Assembly (NCBI RefSeq): GCF_947179165.1
Contig: NC_077245.1
Span: 2,123,001-2,187,000 of the forward strand
Length of the DNA: 64,000 nucleotides
Source: Solanum dulcamara
Taxonomy: Eukaryota; Streptophyta; Magnoliopsida; Solanales; Solanaceae
Direction: 5' to 3'
Below the pieces are notes generated by a model, which worked only from the letters and a program-made list of their open reading frames with translations, searched no databases and was not told where the DNA came from. How positions within the stretch are numbered: the stretch's first letter is position 1; each line of letters begins with the position of its first letter. The position numbers and the translations under genes were made by a program. Positions 48,850 to 60,484 of the stretch are shown piece by piece.

Positions 48850-50116
48850 GTATGTGGCCATGAACAGTAATTTTCTTGAAGACAAGTCTCCTCTTCTCCA
48901 TGGAGTTGATGGATCTGCTGTTTTCTGGAGAAAAGTTTGGCATGAGGTAAAGAGGATCCTCTTTGACAATGTATAGATGATGGTGCAAACCGTAGCCACT
49001 CAAATGCTGTACTGCTGTAAATATGTGTTTGGTCAGATCTTGTAAATGTTTGAGAGAAATCTGGATTATGACCCTAGTTCATAGGCTCTGTATCAAATTG
49101 TACATATGCTAAAGAAATAATCTTTCTTCTTGCCAAGCGTTGATCTGAAATCATGTTTATTTTCCCTTACTGTGTGAGAATTGAACTAGACTTTGGATGG
49201 GCATCCCAAGGGTGTGGCCTAGCGGTTAAAGTGAAACAGGACTATTAGGTAACCTGCTGGAATGAGAGTGGTTTGCTTACGTGGTTGTTAACTTTTTTCT
49301 TGCTTACTTTCATTGCATGTTTTCTGAACGACATACCTATATAGACTGCTTAAGTTTTCAGTTAACAGAAGGTTAATTCAGCTGGGAACTTGTATGAGTC
49401 GTGTCTTAGACATGCAATAGTTTTAGTCTAGTCAATAAGTCACCTACATCCATATGGAGGGATGAATGCACAATGTTAAAAGTCAATTTGTTTTGTGTTA
49501 TTATTATTTCTGTTTTTGGTTAATTCTCAATGGATAGTGAAGCATCCAGCCATAAAATAATGAAACTTCTTCTGGGATCAAACAGATGGTCCTAAGCAGA
49601 TAAGAGGCCATTTGCTGTATTGCGATGATGTCTGAGGTGTTCCCAAGCTGACTTGTAAATGATGTTGTACACTCCTTTGAACATATGATGTCTTATTTCA
49701 GCAATATAAACTTTTATTTGGAAAGGTTGAGGTGCTTGTGTCTTAGGTTACAAGTTCGAGCCATGCACCAAGCAAACTAAGTCCAATATTTAAGTGGAGA
49801 ATGATAGAGGATCGGACCCATCATCCCGACATATTATTCTTAATTTTAAGACTTGGGTTTTCTGGGGTTTTGGTAGTCAACAAAGATGAGCTCTAGTGAG
49901 CTGGACTAGAATTCTAAAAGGCTTTGACTTGGTCCCTTCTACATATGTGTAAGCCCACCATTACTAAATCTTCTAGTATGTTCTTTTTCCACTAATGATC
50001 AGCTTAAGAAACCAATTTTTATGTATTTTATAGTTTAGATTTTTGTAATAGCAAGCAATATTGACTTTTCAGTCCCATCAACTCTTCTCTTGATGAGGCG
50101 GCTTAACCAGTTTTCT
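48850..50116. other. Downstream region of the PPR gene with SINE fragments
   Basis: The probable 3' untranslated region runs to about 49130. At 49205-49280, AGGGTGTGGCCTAGCGGTTA resembles the tRNA-like head of a TS SINE but lacks the rest. Nothing else coding is supported. Confidence 0.5.
49725..49890 (+). repeat. SINE-like element with a pol III B box
   Basis: GGTTACAAGTTCGAGCCATG contains a good B box (GTTCGAGCC). It is followed by GGAGAATGATAGAGGATCGG and a GACTTGGGTTTTCTGGGGTT tail with GTAGTCAACAAAGA, which resembles the Solanaceae SINE ending 'GGCTTTCTCGGTTATCAAAAA'. The A box is degraded. Confidence 0.45.
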
Positions 50117-52179
50117 GAAAAATATTTGATGACTAAATTAATGAAACATATTTCAATTATCTGTCAATATAAAATAATTGACTTGGTCCGAATAATCCAA
50201 ATTCCCGCATCATAAAGGAAGTCGATCTGAGACTTCGAGTTAAAAATAGAAGAATTCTCATTCATCTCATCATGTTCCTATGTTGGTAACTTTTCTTTTA
50301 TCATGTGTGATAATTGTTGTTGCACCTCTATAATTGTAAGGAAAAGAACAAGGAAAGATAAAGGAGTGGCCAATATACCATCAAAAGAAACTAGGTCAAC
50401 AAAGAGTGAACAATGACTAGTAATAATAATTACTATAAAACAATCAAAGATTTGAAGAAAAAAAATGGTCCAAATTGTTCACAATCATGAAGTGGGCAAC
50501 TCACTGTGGTGCCCTAGTCCTAATTATTCTCTAATAATGGATCTCTTAGCTAGATTTTCTTGCACCAAATGTTATTCCATTGTGGCCAATGGCCATTTAT
50601 ATGTAACAGTATAAGCACATTATTTGTTTTTTTCTTTTCCATTTGTTACATTATAGGCTAACATAATTAAGGTCTACTTTAATTTTTTCCCCACAATTGG
50701 TGTCCAATATCCATATTGGGACTCAATTAAATTCGAATTCTCATCGTAAAATTTCATATTGTGGATAAAATATTTTCTAATAAAGACGAACTTGAGACAT
50801 CTGATTAAGAATGAAGCTGTACTTATCAGTCTATCACAACCTTTGTTAATAAGATAATATACTCTTTAGATACTCGAACTATTTGTTTTAATTAAAGAAG
50901 TCTTAACCAATGTAAGCACTAATAATGTAAAATGATTATACAATTAATAAGGTCATTATAATTTAAAATGGTCATTGTTTTCCTTCTAAGTTCGATCCTC
51001 ATTCAACATGCAATGCCGCTTAGTGGTGTCAATGGTACGGTTCGAACGGTTATTTTATAAAATTTATATCATATCATTTTTTTGGTTATTTTATTTTATA
51101 TAGTCAAAATTAAACTTTTCAAAACCATTCCATTATATCGGTTTTTCTTCGGTATCGGTATGGTTCGATTAATTTTGATATTTTTTTAAAAATAATATAA
51201 AAGTTAGAACACACTACCATATATACTTGTGTATGACTTTAGAAAAAATTCTCTAGACATTTTTATTGTTTAAAAGGTGATGATTAAGAAAACAAGAATA
51301 GAGATTCATCCCATTATATTATGATAGTGTAAAAGATTAACCAAAAATAAAAAATATATATATAATTTACATCACACAAGCGGAAAGAACTCAATCAAGA
51401 TGAAACTCAAAAACTGAGTTTATTTGATTTAAGTTGTCACGATCCGAATCCGGATGTGATGGCCCTCATCTCAACCCACCGAGATAAGTCAGCCTAATGC
51501 CCAACGAAAAGTATATGCGAAAGAAAAGAAAGGAATTAAAATTTAACTTAAGCGAAGACACGTAAAATAAACTCAAAATTCCCCAAGATTGGTTGTCATA
51601 TGTACAAGCCACTAATACATTACCGAAGTACGAAAAAAAATACAGTCACAATGTCTTTGTCTCTAGAATAGGACTAAAACATAATAAAAAAGTAAGAGGT
51701 GTCCGCTAGATGGATGTAACAGCTACCTCAACACTCGGAATGATAACCTCAGATGTAGTAGAAAATAGTAGGAGATCAAGCAGGTTCGGGCTCACAACCT
51801 ACACAAGTGTGGAAGCAAGGGGTGAGTACCAAACAACACGGTAGTCAACAAGTGGATAACTAAAACTAAGAAAAGCTTAATAGATACAAGTACTCCTGTC
51901 CTCCCAACCGAACCTCCTTAACTACAACCTGCATAAAATCAGCCCAACTTTGCACTTGTACAATAACAATAGTAATACAGTCCACAAATACTCATCAATA
52001 GTCTCGTCAATGAATCATACCAAATCAAGTTCAGCACACATAGAGCAATTTAGGGATAAACACAAATTCACAAATATAAGAAAGGTGCAATGCAATGCAA
52101 TGAAATGATGCATGTCTATCCTATTGGTACACATCCGCTGAATCACAGTCCGAAACTCATGGGGGATATTTTTGTCCAT

Positions 52180-52390
52180 GTAACCTGCCACGAAACGTAT
52201 GGCCCGTCCCCTCAACATATATATCTTGCCACGGAGCGTGTGGCCCAACCCCTTTATTTCATAATACCTGCCACGGAGCGTGTGGCCCGACCCCTTTGTT
52301 TCATAATATCTGCCACGGAGCGTGTGGCCCGATCCTTTTGTTTCATAATACCTGCCACGGAGCGTGTGGCCCGACCCCTTTTGTTTCGTA
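52180..52390 (-). repeat. ~41-base tandem repeats inside the solo LTR
   Basis: Five consecutive units contain GCCACGGAGCGTGTGGCC followed by CGACCCCTTTGTTTCATAAT, with a few substitutions; the first unit is the most diverged. The core GCCACGGAGCGTGTGGC is itself an imperfect palindrome. The array produces spurious repeated open frames on both strands. Confidence 0.8.
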
Positions 52391-53454
52391 TCATTTTCAG
52401 TCTCACATAATATGTCAGAACCAATGCAATCAATTCATGTTCATAGAATTCACGATAATAACATGACAATAATAATAATTTTTCTTATCTCAAATCAACA
52501 TAGTCATTTCACATGTCCAAAATAAACCCATAATCACAACATATCAATTCCACCAATACATGTCATTAGATCACCATTTTATACCCCTTATCTCCATTTT
52601 TAAAGTCAATCATACAGTCAATAACCCAGTCTAATTCTCATTACTCCCCAATACACATAACACGGAAATACAAGCATCTATAAGCTTAAACTGAGGTTTA
52701 AAAATTTACTTGTCTTAATTAATCAAGCAATTACTCTGGTACTTGAGCCTTCTCTTTTCATTGGGCCTCCAAATAAGTATAATCTAATCAAATCAAATCA
52801 ATAACCACAATAAGATTTCAAAACTAACAACACTCATATTATTATATGTCTAGCCTAGACCCAAAACCTACCCAAATCTATAATCAAGTCCTAATGTTGA
52901 TGTCAAATAGCATGTCAACTCTCATATTTCCAAATTTTAAGCCTAGGGTTAGGTTCTAATTTCCCCAATATCATAAATTTAATGGAATTCATAAAATATA
53001 ATATACCTAATATTTAACTATCTATCTCAACATATCAAAATTCGGGAACTAAGTCATTCTATGTCATTGAAGTCAAATCTAAAATTTTCTTTTCGATTAT
53101 ATTCACTCATGATAAAATAAACTCACATGTCAAATTTCAGCTAAAACGGATCGCTATTCGACCCCCAAATCAAGATTTTATATGAAAAACCCTAGGATCA
53201 TATTTTCTTATTTTAGCATTATTTCTCCACCAATATACCCTAAAAATATGTTGTTAATCACATAAAAATTTAATGAAAAGGATGAGAATGATTACCTTAA
53301 CGCTTTGGAATGAAGATCCTTATTTTTCTCTTCTCCTTTATTTTGCTTTTTCCTTTTCTTTTCTTTCTTCCTCTGTATTTTTTTTCTCTTCTCGTTTTTT
53401 TTTCCTGCCGCTGCGTTTGTTACTTACATCTGATGGCTTAATGCCATCAGATTT

Positions 53455-53476
53455 TTTATATATATATATATATATT
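53455..53476. repeat. TA microsatellite
   Basis: An uninterrupted run of alternating T and A inside the solo LTR, followed by long T-rich sequence. Confidence 0.8.
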
Positions 53477-55813
53477 TTTTCTTTTCTTTTATTATTTTTT
53501 TTTCTTTTTTCTTTTCTAAATTAATCATATACTAAAAGTGACAAATTCTACTAACTTATTTTATTAAATATAAGAAAAGTGGTATAAGTATTAAATAAAT
53601 TAATATTTTAGCCCACCAATTAAATTAATTCTCTAAAATTATCCCTCAACTAATTAACCGAAGTTACCAAAAAGTCCAAAATTTTTAACTTAAATTTATG
53701 AAAAGGGTCTTTTATTAAAGGAGGATAACTCATTCTCAAAATTACCTAACGGGTCATTACATAAGTATCCAATAAGAAACTTTTAAACTATATGAGAGGA
53801 AAAATGCCTAATCACTTGTAGTATATTATCCAAGATCGTTGGAATACCTTGTAGTTACTAGTTACTACTAAAGATTTGAGATGTTAGAATTAATTTAGTT
53901 TCAATCGGAGTAGTATGAGAAGTTTTAGTGTTATGACTTTGAGTGTTAACTATATTGTCGTTTGTAGTCACTTCCATTATCTTGGACCTAAAGCAAAAAA
54001 TTTAATGTTTTATTATTTTTAAACTTAATATATAAAATATATTTTACACTTATATTATTTGGTATGATTCGGTGTTTTTTCAGTTAATTATTATAAAATA
54101 GAAAAATCTACCCATTAATTTTATAAAATAAGCCTAAAAATTAGTTCGATTCAATTGATTAAGTTGATTTTTTTAAAATTATTGACACCCCTAAATTGCC
54201 ACTTGTCTGGGCTGATTGGACTTCTTGATTTTCCTTTTGATTGTTTATTCTGATTGACATTTGGTTTTGTAATACGATAACAAAACTTAATTTACTATTC
54301 AAGATTGATGTAAGTGTGTCAAAATCTGCCTATAAAATCTTATCCGTCTCAATTTATATTTGAGTGCGTTAATTAGTAAATCATTTATTTTATTAACTAG
54401 ATTTATTTTATTCTATTTAGTGCAACTCATTTTGAAATTGTTCTGATTTACGGTTCAGATTGATCTAGGAGAGAAATTTTGTCTAATTTAATAAGACATT
54501 TTCTTAATTTGTTAATACATTCTATATATAGTCTAATATAAGAATCAAGCAAACTATAAGAAACTAAACTTTGAATTCAAAACTCAATAAGAATTGGATG
54601 AGTTTGATTTTGACCCAATTTTAGCTAATTTCAATTCAATTTGTTTCACCTCAAGTAACATTTAAGCAAGTCAATGACTCACTCAGTTATTAACTCAATC
54701 TATTTTGACATTTTCAAATCCAATCCAATTTAATAACCTAATTGATAATATATGGAGAATTAAATAAATTATATATATGGTTTCATTCAAGATGTCTCTT
54801 CAAACTCCAACAAAGTCATATTTGAGGAATAGAGATTTTGTATTTCATGTTTCTCAGCCACACACACAAAAAATCTCAAAACCTAATTCGAACATATGTT
54901 GTTCTGATATATCATAAAATTAGTGCTCTCCACTACTTATCAAGTTCACGTTTAGTACGTAAATATTATCTACGAATTTGAATAAATCTTAATATATTTT
55001 ACTTTATATCCTGTATTTGTATTTTTAAAAAATCACAAAATATGTATAAAAATAAAATAAAAATTGTAATCCAATAACTAAAACTAGTTAAAAGTTCAAT
55101 AACATGTTCAAAACTCATAAATTTTTAAATATAGTATATGTTCTGCTTCTAACTTCTAAGCATAACGTTTGAATTTTGAATCAACACATCACATGGATGT
55201 TGAATTGTTGTTAAACCAAGCTATATCGAAAATATTCTTTTTATTTTCACAAGATATATTGAAATAAAACTACATACGTTTTACCCTCTCTAGATTTCAC
55301 TCATGTTATTTCATTGCTATGTTGTTGTTGTTGTATATGGATGTGGAATTGTCGATATTTTGTTCTTATATAAAGAACGGTTATGCTATAGACATGTGAT
55401 TAAATTAATTTAGCTTTAAAGTGTACCTATAGATGAAATAATAAGGGTCTTCAAGCCATTATTACTAGACAAAACGCGTGTGTGGTTTCCTTCAATTTTT
55501 CTTAGGGTTAAGCATAAGAAGTTTGAAACATACATAAGGCAGACACCCATAATGACCAAAAAAAAATATCATAATACAAGATGAGTATGACCAAGATTTT
55601 AGAAGATTCTCATTCCAATAACAGGTGTTAACTAATAATAATTGTAGTATTATTATTCCAGCTTCTAAGGTATGCTCATATATATTAAGTCTATTTCACA
55701 GACGACTAACAAAGTCAAAATTTTCACTCAAAAAATTTATCTAAAATTTGAAGAAGTAACTAAATAAATGAAGAAACTAAGGAGATTCTCGTTATATGGA
55801 CTAATTTCAAGAT

Positions 55814-56770
55814 TGAATCCTAGATAATCGCTAATGTAATATACCTAAACTATCACCTTTTCGCAAATTTTATATTTTAACTATTAATTATTCTTTTAAC
55901 TTATCTAAATTATATATCACTCTTTGTATTAAAACACATTGCAATGTTCAGTTGGCCAAATATTTGTTTCCAATTGACAATCGGCGTGTGTAGACCAACT
56001 TAGCATCGAATTGTGTGTTTTAATACAAAGTGAGTGAAAGTTTCGGTATATATGAAACTCACAAAAAGGTGATCGACAACTTAGATAAGTAATAAAAGAA
56101 TGGATATTTGAGGTATGAAATTTGCGAAAAGATAATAATTTAAATGTATCGTTTACCTTCGACTCTAATTTTAACTTTATACGTATAATGTGATTTTCTG
56201 ACAAAAAAATTGAGATGAACCCTTACGTTCCTAATTTCACACCTGCTGACAGTTGCTTAATTGAACATGAAACTTTATTAATTTGAGCATGAATCCTAGA
56301 TAATCGCTAATGTAATATACCTAAACTATCACTCTTTCACAAATTTTATATCTTAACTATTAATTATTCTTTTTACTTATCTAAATTATATATCACTCTC
56401 TTTGTATTAAAACACATTGCAATGTTCAGTTGGCCAAATATTTGTTCCCAATTGACAATCGGCGTGTGTAGATCAACTTAGCATCGAATTGTGTGTTCTA
56501 ATACAAAGTGAGTGAAAGTTTCGTTATATATGAAACTCACAAAAAGGTGATCGATAGCTTAGGTAGGTAATAAAAGAATAGATATTTGAGGTATAAAATT
56601 TGTTAAAAGGTAATAATTTAAATATATTATTTACCTTCGACTCTAATTTTAACTTTATACGTATAATGTGATTTTCTGATGAAAAAATTGAGAAGAATCC
56701 TTACGTTCCTAATTTCACACCTGCTGACAGCTGCTTAATTGAACATGAAACTTTATTAATTTGAGCATGA
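55814..56770. repeat. Two tandem copies of a 476-base foldback element
   Basis: The unit beginning TGAATCCTAGATAATCGCTA is found at 55814-56289 and 56290-56766, with scattered differences. Within each unit the left part (TATACCTAAACTATCACCTT, then CGCAAATTTTATATTTTAAC and ACTTATCTAAAT) is the imperfect reverse complement of the right part (AACTTAGATAAGTAATAAAA, then GAAATTTGCGAAAAGATAAT), giving arms of about 75 bases. This looks like a foldback MITE that was duplicated in tandem together with flanking DNA. Confidence 0.75.
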
Positions 56771-57928
56771 ATCTAGCTGGCTAATTGACAAATTAAAAGT
56801 TAGGCCAAAAATCCAAATAATTGATCGACAATTCCATTTTCTTTGTGTTCTTATAATCACACACATTTTTTGGGTGACATTGTCATCATGTGTCAAATGT
56901 TTTTCTGTCTGAGTGGTTGCACTCATCACATGATCATGATTCTTTTCCAATTTTTTTTGTCTACTTAATTAATTGGATATTGGACTATGTTATTGTTACC
57001 ACATTTTAACTCATATGTACGTAAATGTCTTAAGTTGATTTGACAATCTCGCATGCTTCCTATAATGATTTCTACCAGTCTAAGTTGAAAATAATGTTCG
57101 CTATTTTTTCAAGTTATAGTAATGTTATATATATAGTGTGAGACGTTTTGATCTCATTCAATAGTTATAAATAAAAATATGCAATATTTATGATATAAAC
57201 GAAAAAAAAAACTTGTTAAATTTAAAATCTCAATAGATTTTCATATTTCATTAATTAAAAATTAAAGACTAATACATTGCTAAAAAAATCGTAACTAGTT
57301 GTACCGTTCGGACAAAGAATTAAAAATCTAAGAAACATAAGCATTTAAAATTAATTGAAATTTAAAAAATTTTAAGTTTGATGTAAAAATTCTATAATTA
57401 TAGGTTGTTTCCTTCTAGTGACAATATAGCTTGAATTGGCGAAGAATTTTGTATGTCCAACCTTTTAGGAAAAAGGTATTCAATAGCTTTTCCTTGAAGG
57501 ACGTCTTAGAGCTTAACAATTGACACTTCTATCTCACCTCAAATGGTAATAGGTGACACTATTTACCAACATTTTCATATTCATCTTCTTTTATACGTAG
57601 TATATTTCCTACAAAATATTACTATATACAATATTAGAGTATGACTATTATAAAGTGATATTTTACAAAAAGTATACTGTTATATAATGAATAATAATAT
57701 TATTATTATTATAGATAAACTGTTATTATAAATAAAGTAGAATATAACATGACAAATTGATTTTAAAAAAAATCAAGTTGTTACATAAAATATCGTTATG
57801 ATGATAGTTGATTGTGGTACAAATTGTTAAGATATTTATTTTGCCGCGTGACTAAAAATGTCAAAATCACAAAAAAATATTTGAAAAGTTACAAAACTGA
57901 GTAGGAAAGTAAAAATTTTGCAAAGAAC
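56771..57928. other. AT-rich intergenic DNA
   Basis: I see no gene and no bounded repeat here. It separates the foldback duplication from copy B of the segmental duplication. Confidence 0.5.
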
Positions 57929-60128
57929 TTTTGATGACTAAATTAATGAAACATATTTCAATTAGCTATCAACATAAAATAATTGACTTGGTCCGAATAA
58001 TTCAAATTCCCGCATCATAAAGGAGGTCGATCTGATATTTCTAGTTAAATATAGAAGAATTCTCATTCATCTCACCATGTTCCTGTATTGACAATGATAA
58101 TTGTTGTTGCACCTCTATAATCGTAAGGAAAAGAACAAGGAAAGATAAAGGAGTGGCAAATATACCATCAAAAGAAACTAGGTCAACAAAGAGTGAACAA
58201 TGACTAGTAATAATAATTACTATAAAACAATCAAAGATTTGGAAAAAAATGGTCCCAATTTTTCACAATCATGAAGTGGGCAACTCACTGTGGTGCCCTA
58301 GTCCTAACTATTCTCTAATAATGGATCTCTTAGCTAGATTTTCTTGCACCAAATGTTATTCCATTGTGGCCAATGGCCATTTTATATGTAACAGGATAAG
58401 CACATTATTTGTTTTTTCTTTTGCATTTGTTACATTATAGGCTAACAGAATTAAGGTCTACTTATATCTTTGTTTCCCACAATTGGTGCCCAATATCATA
58501 TTAGGACTCAAACAAATCCAAATTTACATCGTAAAATTTTATATTGTGGATAAAATATTTTCTAATAAAGACGAACTTGAGACATTTGATTAAGAATGAA
58601 GGACTACTTATCAGTATATCACAACTTTTTTTAGTAAGATGATATACTCTTTAGATACGCGAAGTACTTGTTTTAATTAAAGAAGTCTTAACCAATATAA
58701 GCACTAATATTGTAAAAAGATTATACACTTAATAAAGTCACTGTAATTTAAAAACTATCAGAGCATATAATTTAAATTTATTATAATATTGCAAGGCCAG
58801 ACAATCATAAATTAGAGTACTCTAGGGTTTCATTATTTTGGGAACGTACATGGTAGGATATGCCACATTTATTGTCACTTGTCATTATAAAATTTCAACC
58901 AACAAATAACGCACTCACTGTTTAAACATCATATTCTGTACAATGTTAATTCACTGTTTTTGTCCCCCTTTTTTCTTTTTAAATGGACATTCTTTTCCTT
59001 CTAATTTGGATCCTCATTCAACATGCAATGCCACTTGCCTGGGCTGATTGGACTTCTTGATTTTCCTTTTGATTGTTTATTCTGATTGACATTTGGTTTT
59101 GTAATATGACAACATAACATAATATTCATGATTGATGGAAGGGGTGTCAAAATCTGCTTATAAAATCTTATCCGTCTCAATTTATATTTGAGTGGGTTAA
59201 TTAATAACTCATTTATTTTATTAACTGAATTCATTTTAACCTATTTAGTTCTGATATACAGTTCAGATTTACCTATGGAGAAATTTTGTCTAATTTAATA
59301 AGATATTTTCTTAATTTGTTAATACATTCTATATATAGTCTAATATAAAAATCAAGCAAATTATAAGAAACTAAACATTGAATTCAAAACTCAGTTAGAA
59401 TTGGTCGAGTTTGATTTTGATCCTATTTTAGCTCATTTCAATTCAACTTGTTTCACCTCAAATAACATTTAAGCAAGTCAATGACTCACTCAGTTATTAA
59501 CTCAATCTATTTTGACATTTTCAAATCCAATCCAATCTGCCAATTTAATAACCTAATTGATAATATATGGAGAATTAAATAAATTATATATATGGTTTCA
59601 TTCAAGATGTCTCTTCAAACTCCAACAAAGTCTTATTTGAGGAATAGAGATTTTGTATTTCATGTTTCTCAGCCACACACAAAACAAAATCTCAAAAGCT
59701 AATTCAAATAAATGTTGTTCTGATATATCATAAAATTAGTACTCTCCACTACTTATCAAGTTCACGTTTAGTATGTAAATGTTATGTAAGAATTTGAATA
59801 AATCTTAATGTATTTTACTTTATATCCTGTATTTGTATTTTTTTAAAATCACAAAATATGTATAAAAATAAAATAAAAATTGTAATCCAATAACTAAAAC
59901 TAGTTAAAAGTTCAATAACATGTTCAAAACTCATAAATTTTTAAATATAGTATATGTTCCGCTTCTAACTTCTAAGTTCTAAGCATAGTGTTTGAATTTT
60001 GAATCAACACATCACAAGGATGTGGGATTGTTGTTGAACCGAGCTATATCGGAAACATTCTTTTTATTTTTTCACAAGATATATAGAAATAAAACTACAT
60101 TCGTTTTACCCTTTCTAGATTTCATTCA
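57929..60128 (+). repeat. Segmental duplication, copy B (empty site preserved)
   Basis: This copy matches 50117-51021 plus 54197-55306 and runs through the position of the hAT-like insertion without interruption (CAATGCCACTTGCCTGGGCT at about 59028-59047). It contains an extra ~220 bases near 58745-58975. It ends where the copia 3' LTR begins. Confidence 0.85.
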
Positions 60129-60354
60129 TGGAATTTGAAAGAATTAAAGAGAGGAAGAGGATGAAATAAATATTTCCTGTGTCTTATTAATGGTATATAC
60201 CTATGGTTTATATAGGAACATACAGTAGTTATAATAAAGACAAGTAGGGATGGGCTACACTTATTCTATTTAAATTTGTACAATATTCTACTTGCCCATA
60301 ATTACATGGGCATAATTATTTTTAAATGCATTAATTTAAATCTACTTGTGGAAG

Positions 60355-60356
<2 letters not shown>

Positions 60357-60399
<43 letters not shown>
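60357..60399. repeat. TA/TG microsatellite in the copia LTR
   Basis: About 20 uninterrupted TA units pass into TGTGTGTGTG. Together they form a TATA-rich stretch in the LTR. Confidence 0.85.
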
Positions 60400-60410
<11 letters not shown>

Positions 60411-60460
60411 GAGGAAAGCTGTCCACGTGTGTGTCCACGTGTGTGTGTCCAAATAAGAAG

Positions 60461-60484
60461 GCTGAAGAGTTAAAACTCTTCAGC
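60461..60484. repeat. Perfect 24-base palindrome in the copia LTR
   Basis: GCTGAAGAGTT and AACTCTTCAGC are exact reverse complements separated by AA, so either strand can form an 11-base-pair hairpin. It lies between the G-boxes and the start of the LTR. Confidence 0.85.

Larger units (their letters stand above)
51435..53761 (-). mobile_element. Solo gypsy LTR (Tekay/Del-like) nested in the hAT-like element
   Basis: It starts TGTCACGATCCGAATCCGGA and ends AACGGGTCATTACA, flanked by the exact direct repeat TAAGT (51430-51434 and 53762-53766). On the minus strand it reads TGTAATGACCC...GGATCGTGACA, a typical Solanaceae chromovirus LTR. It is 2327 bases, contains a 41-base tandem array and a TA microsatellite, and has no coding region, so it is a solo LTR. 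Confidence 0.82.
51022..54196. mobile_element. hAT-like non-autonomous element hosting a gypsy solo LTR
   Basis: The left end AGTGGTGTCAATGGTACGG and the reverse complement of the right end, ATTTAGGGGTGTCAATAATT, share the tip GGTGTCAAT. The flanking 8 bases are TGCCGCTT (51014-51021) and TGCCACTT (54197-54204), a hAT-sized target duplication with one mismatch. The paralogous site at 59030 has a single uninterrupted TGCCACTT, confirming the insertion point. The original element, minus the LTR at 51435-53761, is about 840 bases with no transposase. Confidence 0.8.
50117..55306 (+). repeat. Segmental duplication, copy A (interrupted by a transposon)
   Basis: The segments 50117-51021 and 54197-55306 together match 57929-60128 on the same strand. 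The match runs from TTTGATGACTAAATTAATGA through ATTGGACTTCTTGATTTTCC to the stretch ending TTTTACCCTCTCTAGATTTC. Judged by eye, most positions are identical. Copy A carries the 3.2 kb insertion at 51022-54196. It also lacks about 220 bases that copy B has around 58745-58975. No gene lies in either copy. Confidence 0.85.

Noticed and set aside
49205..49280. Possible tRNA gene
   Set aside because: GGGTGTGGCCTAGCGGTTAA resembles a tRNA A box, but there is no cloverleaf and no matching acceptor stem; better explained as a SINE head.
52090..52469. Repeat protein or CRISPR-like array
   Set aside because: The repeats are contiguous 41-base units with no variable spacers, inside a plant LTR; the repeated peptide is a by-product.
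53273..53524. Phe-rich open frame
   Set aside because: Caused by T-rich and TA-microsatellite sequence in the solo LTR.
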